From G963675935 sp963803125 (GTDB taxonomy: Bacteria > Planctomycetota > Planctomycetia > Pirellulales > Thermoguttaceae): a stretch of DNA of 64,000 bases. A model generated the notes under the pieces. It worked only from the letters and a program-made list of their open reading frames with translations. It had not been told where the DNA came from and did no database searches. Position numbers and translations under genes: made by a program. Shown in pieces: positions 27,513-34,362 of this stretch; the first letter of the stretch is position 1; each line of letters starts with the position of its first letter. Location: contig CAWDLR010000001.1 of the NCBI GenBank assembly GCA_963803125.1, positions 248,001 through 312,000 on the forward strand, read 5' to 3'.

Positions 27513-29333
27513 TTTGCCGATGCAGAAGATGTGCTCTTTTCCGCGAAGGTAGATTCGTCCGTCCTGGAAGGCGGGGCTGGTGACGCACTCTTCGCCCAGG
27601 TTGCATTGGCCGACGCGGCGGCACTTGTCGCGGCCGGGCTCGACGATCCAGGCCTTGCCGCTTCGGGCGATGATGTAGAGCCGCTTGCCGACGATGCTCG
27701 GCGAGGCGGCGCATTGCTCGTCGAATTCCTCGGACCAGAGCACGCCCCCCTTCGCGGCATCATAGCAGGTAAGCGTCCCGTCGGAGCTGAGCAGGAACAC
27801 GAACTCGGCGGTGGCCAGCGGGCTGCACGTGTCGGGCATCCCGTCTTTGCCCTTCCACGCGATGTGCGTGGCAGTCACGTCGCCGTGGCCGTCGGCGCGA
27901 ATGGCCGAGAGCGAAGCGTTTTCGTTGGCCACGAAGACGCGGCCATCGGCGAAGACCGGCGACGGGCCGATGTCGGGTCCGAGGCATTTCGCCCGCCAGA
28001 CCTCCGCGCCGTCGGCGAGATCGTATCCGATGACCCACGGCGTCGCGGATGCGACGATCTGGTCGCGGCCGCCGACCCGGACCACGATCGGCGAGGACCA
28101 GGAGTTGGGCACGGGACGACTGGCCTGCCAGGCGATGTCGCCGCTGGCCGTGTCGAACGCAAGCAGTTTCGAGCGCGGCTTATCGGAATCGCCTTGATCG
28201 AGTTGCACGAGCAGCAGGTTCTTGTAGGTCAGAAGCGAAGAGGCGTGGCCGTAGCTGTTTTGCAAGGGGCCGAGGCTCTTCGCCCAAGCGGGCGCGCCGG
28301 CGACGTCGAAGGCGGCCAGATCGCCGTTGGCGAAGATGGCGAAGACGCGGCGGCCGTCGGTGGCGACGGTGGGGGCGGCGTAGCCGGTGTCGTCGTTGAC
28401 TCTCGCCGGCCGGGCGTTGCTCTGCGGCGTGCCGGCCACGTTCTCGCGCCACAACAACTTGCCGCCGTCGGCATCGAAACAGTAGACCTCGCGGCGACGC
28501 TCGTCGGCGCCCGAGAGAAAGACGCGCTTGCCCCAGACAACCGGCGAATTGTTGCCCGGCAACGGCACCGGCGTTTTCCAGAGGATGCCCTTCCCCTTCG
28601 CGGCGTCCCAAGCGTCGGGCACGTTGCCGTAGGCGGAGATGCCGAGGCCGGCGGGTCCACGGAATCGCGGCCACGCCTTGGCGAACTCCTCCTCGTTCGG
28701 CGGTGGCTCGCGATTGGCGGGTGAGCGCAGATCGGCTCGCCCATTGGTCTCACCCCCCGATTGCGATCGAGGGGCCTCATGGGTCGATTGCGCCGTCTGC
28801 GAAGCGCCTCGGGACGGCCCCCCTTCCGCGACGTCTCGCGGCAGCGGCGACTTGACGGTAAGGGTCAGCAGGACGGCGGCGAGAACCACCGCGGCGCACG
28901 TCGCGGCGACCGCCCAGCGGGCGGCGGTAGTCCAGGCCGCTTCCTGATCCGGAGGGCCGAGTTGGATACCCGGCGACGGCATTCGGCGGCGGAGCGTCGC
29001 GGCGATTCTTGCCGACAGGAGGAACGTGAGCACCGCGACCGTCAGCAGGGCGGCGCCCACGTTGGTGAACGCCCGCTGGCGAAAATACTCGCGCCGCAGT
29101 TGCAGATCGAGCGTGCGGACTTGGTCCTTGAGAGATTCGTCGTTCCGATGCTGTTCGAGCGCGTCGGTCAGGGCCTGGTACGCCGGCGAATCGAGCGGGT
29201 CCTTCCGCAGCCGTTGGAAGTAATCGTAGGCAAGCAGCGCGGAGACGACGATGGCAACCACGGCCGCCACGGCCGCGATTCGCGTGGCAAGCAGATAGGC
29301 GGCGGTGTTCTTGTCGCTTGCGTTCATTGTCAT
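27507..29333 (-). CDS. Membrane-anchored PQQ-type beta-propeller protein
   Basis: A 608-residue protein. The N-terminus has hydrophobic helices at about residues 12-32, 85-105 and 130-150 (VAAVVAIVVSALLAYDYF; AALLTVAVLTFLLSA; WAVAATCAAVVLAAVLLTL), then a variable linker. From about residue 205, WPRFRGPAGLGISAYGNVPDAW opens a quinoprotein-type propeller with repeated GKLLW / GDIAW / GGVLW blades. Family members act as outer-membrane assembly scaffolds or redox proteins; PQQ binding cannot be shown from sequence. It lies directly after the NapH-like gene (54 bases). Start 29333 has AGGA nearby; 29327 is an alternative. Confidence 0.78.
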   Translation of the reverse strand: MTMNASDKNTAAYLLATRIAAVAAVVAIVVSALLAYDYFQRLRKDPLDSPAYQALTDALEQHRNDESLKDQVRTLDLQLRREYFRQRAFTNVGAALLTVAVLTFLLSARIAATLRRRMPSPGIQLGPPDQEAAWTTAARWAVAATCAAVVLAAVLLTLTVKSPLPRDVAEGGPSRGASQTAQSTHEAPRSQSGGETNGRADLRSPANREPPPNEEEFAKAWPRFRGPAGLGISAYGNVPDAWDAAKGKGILWKTPVPLPGNNSPVVWGKRVFLSGADERRREVYCFDADGGKLLWRENVAGTPQSNARPARVNDDTGYAAPTVATDGRRVFAIFANGDLAAFDVAGAPAWAKSLGPLQNSYGHASSLLTYKNLLLVQLDQGDSDKPRSKLLAFDTASGDIAWQASRPVPNSWSSPIVVRVGGRDQIVASATPWVIGYDLADGAEVWRAKCLGPDIGPSPVFADGRVFVANENASLSAIRADGHGDVTATHIAWKGKDGMPDTCSPLATAEFVFLLSSDGTLTCYDAAKGGVLWSEEFDEQCAASPSIVGKRLYIIARSGKAWIVEPGRDKCRRVGQCNLGEECVTSPAFQDGRIYLRGKEHIFCIGKL

Positions 29334-29340
29334 CCATATC

Positions 29341-29455
29341 CTGGTTCCCACGCTCCGCGTGGGAAGCCGCGTCTTCGACGCTCTGCGTCAAGCCGGCGGA
29401 CGCGGAGCCTCCTCGGCAGTGCGTTCCCGCGCAGAGCGTGGGAACGAGGGAGAAT
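29341..29455. repeat. Two copies of the TTCCCACGC palindrome flanking a gene end
   Basis: Copies at about 29342-29370 and 29424-29452, separated by about 55 bp. The second copy is inside the NapH-like gene and encodes its last residues (FPRSARERTAEE). Confidence 0.65.
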
Positions 29456-30743
29456 TCGTTATCTCCGGCAATTTGTGCAGGGCGTGCTCGCAGGGGCAGT
29501 ACCAGAAACATCGGCCGCAGGAGACGCATGTGGCCCGATCGGGTTGATAATCGGCCCGGCGGCGGCGAAGCGAGAGATAGATCAGCTTGACGCCGACGAC
29601 CAGCCCGACCCAAGCGCCGAACCATCCGCCCGCCCGGCGAAACGCCGCACGCAGCCGGGTGGCCTCGGCGTAGAGCTCGTCGGCCGGGCGGCCGGTGTTG
29701 CGAAAGGCGTCGCTGGTGTCGGTCGTCCCCTGTACCTCGCCGGCCTGCTCCTGATAGACGCGCTCGGCCTGGCGGACGATCGGATGCACCCGGGCCAGCG
29801 GCGTTTCCAATTGCCGGCCGAGCCAGAAGCCGGCCGCAACCAGCAGGGGGCACGCGACCAGCAGCAACGCCAGGCGTCGCCGCCCGCGCCGCCGCTCGGC
29901 CGTCGGTTGGGCTGCGGTCGGCTCGCGGATGGCGCCGTAAGGACAGGCGTCTTCGCACAGCCGGCATTGGATGCAATCGTCGGGCGGGATCTTCGCGTGC
30001 CATTTCGACGCCTTCGACAGCAGCCCGAGAATCGCGCCGTAGGGGCAAAGGTATCGGCAGTAGGGGCGGCCGACGAAGATGCCGCCGACCAGGAAGCAGC
30101 CGCCTAGCACGAGCATGTTAATGCTGGCACTGCGGCGGAAGAGGCCGACGAAGGGATCGTAGCGGCAGATGACAAAGGCGGTGCCGGTGGCGGCGAAGGT
30201 CACGCCGGCGCCAAGATAGATGTAGGCCATCAGGCCGAGGGCCTGGTCGAGCCACCGCGGCACATTGATCGGGCGGACGGCGACCAGTTCCTGCATCGCC
30301 CCCAACGGGCAGACGGCGGCGCAGAAAGTCCGACCGAAGAAGAGCGTAAACAGTAACGGCAGGGCGAACACGGCGGCGGCCGTCCAGGGAATCGCATAGC
30401 GGGAATCGAACAGGGCAAGCGTGACGTTTTGGATCGCCCCGATCGGGCAAATGCAGCCCTGGCGGACAAAGCCCAGCCAAACCAGCGACGCCAGGCCGAG
30501 GGCAAACAGCCCCCGCCGCGAGTGCTTCACGACCGCCAGCCACGAAGCCAGTCCCAGCCCGACGGCCAGCACCGCCAGATCGACGTATTCCCACACTTCC
30601 AGCCGCGGCGGCGGAGTCGTAATTGACGGCAGGGCGTGATCGGAAAAGTCGGGCGGCGGAAAACGCTCGACCGCGATCGCCGCCGACGCCAGCAGCGGCA
30701 GCAGACCCAGACTAGTGATGATGAAAAGCCACGACCGGCGCAT
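29388..30743 (-). CDS. NapH/NosR-like membrane iron-sulfur protein
   Basis: A 451-residue polytopic membrane protein with about six helices. Cytoplasmic-type Cys motifs are CICPIG, FCAAVCPLGAMQELV, CRYLCPYGAILGLL, CIQCRLCEDACPYGAI and, after a further membrane segment, CVSCGRCFWYCPCEH. This matches the NapH/NosR/RdxA family, which passes electrons across the membrane between quinol and periplasmic partners. The gene starts in an ATGA overlap with the Tat-exported ferredoxin gene upstream, so the two proteins are made together. The last 18 residues are encoded by a palindromic repeat (see 29341-29455). Confidence 0.85.
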   Translation of the reverse strand: MRRSWLFIITSLGLLPLLASAAIAVERFPPPDFSDHALPSITTPPPRLEVWEYVDLAVLAVGLGLASWLAVVKHSRRGLFALGLASLVWLGFVRQGCICPIGAIQNVTLALFDSRYAIPWTAAAVFALPLLFTLFFGRTFCAAVCPLGAMQELVAVRPINVPRWLDQALGLMAYIYLGAGVTFAATGTAFVICRYDPFVGLFRRSASINMLVLGGCFLVGGIFVGRPYCRYLCPYGAILGLLSKASKWHAKIPPDDCIQCRLCEDACPYGAIREPTAAQPTAERRRGRRRLALLLVACPLLVAAGFWLGRQLETPLARVHPIVRQAERVYQEQAGEVQGTTDTSDAFRNTGRPADELYAEATRLRAAFRRAGGWFGAWVGLVVGVKLIYLSLRRRRADYQPDRATCVSCGRCFWYCPCEHALHKLPEITNSPSFPRSARERTAEEAPRPPA

Positions 30744-31567
30744 CAGGCGTTCTCCGGTCGGGAAGAAGCCGGCGCGGCGGCGTTCGGGAGAGAATTAGAG
30801 AGAAGGGGATTGGGGGATTGGGGGATTTGGGGATTTGGGGATTTGGAGATTTGGAGATTTGGGGATTTGGAGATTTGGAGATTTGGAGATTTGAGAATTT
30901 GAGAATTTGAAATCTCTGATCCCTCATCCCTAGCCCCTAGCCGCTGGCCCCTAGCCGCTGGCCCCTGACCCCTAGCCCCTAGCCCCTGGTCCCTGGCCCC
31001 TGCCCCTAGATGCTCCTTCAGCAAGTACGGCTCATCGGCCGGGACGCGGCTGAAGGCCTGCGAAGGGCAGGCGGCGGCGATGGCGCACTCGTTGCAGTTC
31101 TGGCAGCGGTCGTGCCGCACCTGCAATTGTAGCGAACCGTTGCCGAAGGCGTTGCAGCCTTTGACGCACTTGCCGCAGCCGATGCAGAGCCGCTCGTCGA
31201 TGGTGTACTCGAAATACGGGTCTTCGACGTAGGCCCGCTTGATCGCGCCGGTGGGGCAAAGCTGGTTTTCGGCGGCGGAAGTGAGCGCGATCGGCTCGGG
31301 ATGGAAGTAACCGGTGCAGAGATCGCAATAGCCGCACATGCCGAAGTTGTGGACGCACTTGACGGCCGACTGATCCATGACGCAATAGGTGGCGCAGTTG
31401 CCGCAGGAGATGCACTTCGCCGGGTCGAGCTGCCAGACGAGCTTATCCGCCCGCCCCTTTCGTGCCGCCAGCGAGGCGACCGCCCCGCCGATGCCCAGTG
31501 CTCCGGCAACCCGCAGGGCGTCGCCCAGGAACGTGCGGCGATCGCGTTTTGGATTTTCGGCGTTCAT
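30743..31567 (-). CDS. Tat-exported polyferredoxin with repeat-encoded C-terminus
   Basis: A 274-residue protein. The N-terminus RDRRTFLGDALRVAGALGIG is a twin-arginine signal. Four ferredoxin-like clusters follow: CISCGNCATYCV, CGYCDLC (unusual spacing) with a later CP, CIGCGKCVKGC and CQNCNECAIAAACPSQA. This resembles HmcB/NrfC-type periplasmic Fe-S proteins that pair with a membrane Fe-S or NrfD subunit. Residues from about 185 on have no domain: they are translated from a CCCTAGC heptamer array (GLGARGQ peptide repeats) and an 8-bp GATTTGGG array (SPNLQISK repeats). The start ATG at 31567 gives the Tat signal. It is overlapped by the NapH-like gene. Confidence 0.85.
   Translation of the reverse strand: MNAENPKRDRRTFLGDALRVAGALGIGGAVASLAARKGRADKLVWQLDPAKCISCGNCATYCVMDQSAVKCVHNFGMCGYCDLCTGYFHPEPIALTSAAENQLCPTGAIKRAYVEDPYFEYTIDERLCIGCGKCVKGCNAFGNGSLQLQVRHDRCQNCNECAIAAACPSQAFSRVPADEPYLLKEHLGAGARDQGLGARGQGPAARGQRLGARDEGSEISNSQILKSPNLQISKSPNLQISKSPNPQIPQSPNPLLSNSLPNAAAPASSRPENA
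30794..31012. repeat. 8-bp and 7-bp tandem arrays inside the ferredoxin gene
   Basis: 30794-30917 repeats GATTTGGG/GATTTGGA about 13 times (period 8). 30925-31012 repeats CCCTAGC with variants (CGCTGGC, CCCTGGC; period 7). Both lie in the 3' quarter of the Tat-ferredoxin frame and keep it open. Confidence 0.85.
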
Positions 31568-31587
31568 ATTCCAGCCCCCAGTTTTCC

Positions 31588-31698
31588 TTCTCGTTCCCAC
31601 GCTCCGCGTGGGAACGTCCCGTAGGCGACGCTCTGTGTCACCCTTCCCGACGCGGAGCGCCGAGCGGAGGGGTTCCCACGCGGAGCGTGGGAACCAGA
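31588..31698. repeat. Two copies of the TTCCCACGC palindrome between two genes
   Basis: Copies at about 31590-31616 and 31670-31697, inverted relative to each other with about 53 bp between. They fill the 133-bp gap between the NHL-like propeller gene and the ferredoxin gene; the same arrangement is seen at 29341-29455. Confidence 0.7.
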
Positions 31699-31700
31699 CT

Positions 31701-32771
31701 TCATCGTCGCGACTCCGCTTTTATTGTATCTGGTTTGCGGGTGAAAATCCGTAGCGCGCGGGCGAGCGGATCGAGCACGAGGATGCGATCGCGGCTGTCA
31801 ACGGCCAGGTCGACCGGATGCAGCGTGTGCTCGTCGCAGCACTCGGTCAACATCGACGGGTCGGGGGCCAGCACGCTTGGGCCGACGACGACGCACTCGA
31901 ACTCGCCGGTGGGACTATGGACCTTCACCCGCGGCAGCCCCTTTTCGGCGGTCACGATCCGCCCGTCGCTGAGAATGGCGATGTTCGAGGGATTGCAGCA
32001 GCCGCAGAGGGCGTCGATGCCCATGCCGCGTTTGCCCCAGGAGACTTCCAGTTGGCCGTCGAAGGTGAAGGCTTCGACCTGGTGCATGCCGGGGTTCGCC
32101 ACCCGCAGCAGGCCGTCGGGAGCGATGGCCACGTCGAAATACGGGCTGGGCACGACGAAGCCGGGAATGTTCCGCGACGGATCGTGTCGGCCGATCTCGC
32201 CGAGCAATTTGCCGTTGCGGTCGTAGTGCCACACCACCAGCGAGCCGGCGTCGGCCACAAAGACGTCCTCGTCGCCGACGGCGATGGAGGTCAGCACCGA
32301 GCGTTTGCCGGCCGCCGGCCAGGCAGACTGCCGCCGGCCGTCGGCGGCGTACAACTCGACGTGGTCCTTCATGCCGACGTAGAGCGGGCCGGGCGAAGGG
32401 TGATCGGCCTTGGCGACCGCGAGGCAATACGGCTCTTGTTCCAGCCTGATGGTTCGCAGTTTCTTCCCATTTTCATCGAGCACGTCGATCGCCTTGTCGC
32501 CGGCCACGAAAATCTCGTCACTAAGGCCGACGGCCACCCCCTGCGGCTCGGTCATGTCGAGCGGAATCAGCGCTTTCTGCTCGTAGCGGATCAGGGCAGG
32601 ATCGATCTTCGCGTATTGTTCGAGGCTGTAGTCGAACGCCTTGGACAGTTTGTTGCCCTCTTCGCCCGTCGGGTTGATCCGCATTACCGCGGCCACGCCG
32701 ACGCAGATCGCGACGGCGATGACAATGCCGATCGTCGTGGCGATGATCGGGTTGTGGGTTTTGGTTTCCAT
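31701..32771 (-). CDS. Membrane-anchored NHL-like beta-propeller protein
   Basis: A 356-residue protein. Residues 10-30 (IIATTIGIVIAVAICVGVAAV) are an N-terminal anchor or uncleaved signal. The rest has NHL-type repeats (PQGVAVGLSDEIFVAGD, TSIAVGDEDVFVADAG, DVAIAPDGLLRVANPG, NIAILSDGRIVTAEKG, PVDLAVDSRDRILVLDP), giving a six-bladed propeller. DALCGCCNPSNIAI and LTECCDEHTLHPVDL contain paired cysteines that could bind metal or form disulfides. It is probably periplasmic and precedes the Tat-ferredoxin and NapH-like genes, so it likely works with them. Confidence 0.78.
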   Translation of the reverse strand: METKTHNPIIATTIGIVIAVAICVGVAAVMRINPTGEEGNKLSKAFDYSLEQYAKIDPALIRYEQKALIPLDMTEPQGVAVGLSDEIFVAGDKAIDVLDENGKKLRTIRLEQEPYCLAVAKADHPSPGPLYVGMKDHVELYAADGRRQSAWPAAGKRSVLTSIAVGDEDVFVADAGSLVVWHYDRNGKLLGEIGRHDPSRNIPGFVVPSPYFDVAIAPDGLLRVANPGMHQVEAFTFDGQLEVSWGKRGMGIDALCGCCNPSNIAILSDGRIVTAEKGLPRVKVHSPTGEFECVVVGPSVLAPDPSMLTECCDEHTLHPVDLAVDSRDRILVLDPLARALRIFTRKPDTIKAESRR

Positions 32772-32824
32772 TTGGGTTCTCGGCGTTCCGGCGTTCTGTG
32801 GCGGGGTGAATGCCGCGTTGGCGC

Positions 32825-32857
32825 GGCGGCCGCTTTCCTTCGGGGCGCGGCTAAACG
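32825..32857. repeat. GTTTAGCC-type dispersed repeat, single arm
   Basis: CGGCCGCTTTCCTTCGGGGC then GCGGCTAAAC, i.e. the reverse complement of the GTTTAGCCGCGCCCCGAAGG unit at 11249. It lies in the 123-bp gap between two propeller genes. Confidence 0.5.
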
Positions 32858-32894
32858 GTTTGTGCGAGCATCATCTCCACCTCGACTATCTCTA

Positions 32895-34298
32895 TCATCT
32901 CCCGCTTGACACGTCCAAACACTTCATGCGGGTCAGGTCGCGAACAATCAAGCGGCTGCCGACCAGCGCCATTGGGCCCCAGGAATCATTGCCGTCGTCG
33001 AACACCTGCGACTCGGCCAACTGGCGGTAGCCGGCGGGCGTCGCTTCGACGAGCGTCAAGCGTCCGCTGTCGTTCATCACGAAAATCAGGCCGTCGGCGA
33101 CCATATATGGGCCGATACCGAAGCGGTGCTGCGGCCCGCTGTTCCAAACGACGCGGCCATCGGCGTCGAGGCAGACCAACTCCTTGTCCTTCTCGCGGAC
33201 GCCAAACAGATGGCCATCGTAGAAGATCGGCGTGTGCTGGGTCGAGCCGAACGTGGCGGCGGCGATGCGGCGGAGCGTCTTGGCCGCGATCCGGCCGGCG
33301 CGATCCTCAAGTTGCAGCAGCATTGCCCCGGCGTTGTATCCGCCCGAGAGGAAGATTCGGCCGCCGGGCAGGATCACCGGCGAAGGGACGGTGGCGATGC
33401 TGATTTTCCAATCGCTGGTGTCCCAGAGGAGCGAGCCGTCCTCGGCCGAGACGCCGGCCACGCCCCCCTTGCCGCAATAGACGTACATCCGCTTGCCGGC
33501 GAACTCCATCGGCATGATCGACGAATGGGTCATCGTCCAGCCGCGCGGGTTGGGGCTCTGCCAGACGACCTGGCCGGAGCGGCAGTCGATCGCCACCAGC
33601 AGCGCGCCGCCGCCGGGGGCGAGGATAGCACGGTCGCGGTCGATAAGCGGACACTGGCCGGCGTACCACTGCGGCACGGTGGCGCCGAAGCGGCGGACCA
33701 TGTCCAACAGCCAATACTCGCGACCCGTCGCCGAGTCGAGGCAGGCGATGTCGCACTTGGGGCCGATCGTGACGACGAACTTATCGGTCACGGCCGGGAC
33801 AGTCCGCGACATGCCGTGGTTTCGCTTCACGCCGATGGGATAACTGAATCGCCACAGGTCGCGGCCGTCGGCCAGCGAGAGGCATCGCAGCACGTCGGTC
33901 GAGGCGGCGCGGTCGTAATCGAGCACGTAAACGCGGCCGTCGCGGACCGCCGCCCCCGCGTGTCCTTCGCCCAGTTCGATCGACCAAAGCACCCGCGGGC
34001 CGGCCGGCGGCCATTGCCGGGCGAGCGGCTCGGCCGCCGCGGCAATGCCGTCGAAATGCTCGCCGCGAAACCGCGGCCACACCCCCGGCAGATTGGGGGC
34101 CGCATGATTGAACGTGGTCAGCGTGCCCACCAGCGGCTTCACCGGGACTTCGCGCTCGCCGGATCTCGGCCGGTCGAGCCCCGGCACGCGGGCCTCAAGC
34201 CGATTCATCGGGCCAACCGCCGTCCAGAGCAGCACGGCCACGATGCCGACGACCGCCAAAGCGCCTGGAATCAGAGTGCCCGCCAGCAGGTGCTTCAT
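32895..34298 (-). CDS. PQQ-type beta-propeller protein with N-terminal membrane anchor
   Basis: A 467-residue protein. Residues 5-27 form a transmembrane segment (GTLIPGALAVVGIVAVLLW). At about residue 72, GVWPRFRGEHFDGIAAAAEP opens a quinoprotein-type propeller, with blades at ILAPGGGALLVAIDCRSGQVVW, AGVSAEDGSLLW and ELVCLDADGRVVW. It has the same WPRFRG entry motif as the propeller at 27507, so the two may do related jobs in the same system. It is exported to the periplasmic side. Bound cofactor unknown. Confidence 0.8.
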   Translation of the reverse strand: MKHLLAGTLIPGALAVVGIVAVLLWTAVGPMNRLEARVPGLDRPRSGEREVPVKPLVGTLTTFNHAAPNLPGVWPRFRGEHFDGIAAAAEPLARQWPPAGPRVLWSIELGEGHAGAAVRDGRVYVLDYDRAASTDVLRCLSLADGRDLWRFSYPIGVKRNHGMSRTVPAVTDKFVVTIGPKCDIACLDSATGREYWLLDMVRRFGATVPQWYAGQCPLIDRDRAILAPGGGALLVAIDCRSGQVVWQSPNPRGWTMTHSSIMPMEFAGKRMYVYCGKGGVAGVSAEDGSLLWDTSDWKISIATVPSPVILPGGRIFLSGGYNAGAMLLQLEDRAGRIAAKTLRRIAAATFGSTQHTPIFYDGHLFGVREKDKELVCLDADGRVVWNSGPQHRFGIGPYMVADGLIFVMNDSGRLTLVEATPAGYRQLAESQVFDDGNDSWGPMALVGSRLIVRDLTRMKCLDVSSGR

Positions 34299-34362
34299 AT
34301 AGGGGGGATGCGTGGAAAGGACCCGGCCTCTACCTTCTACATACCCCCTCTCGGCCGGAGTG

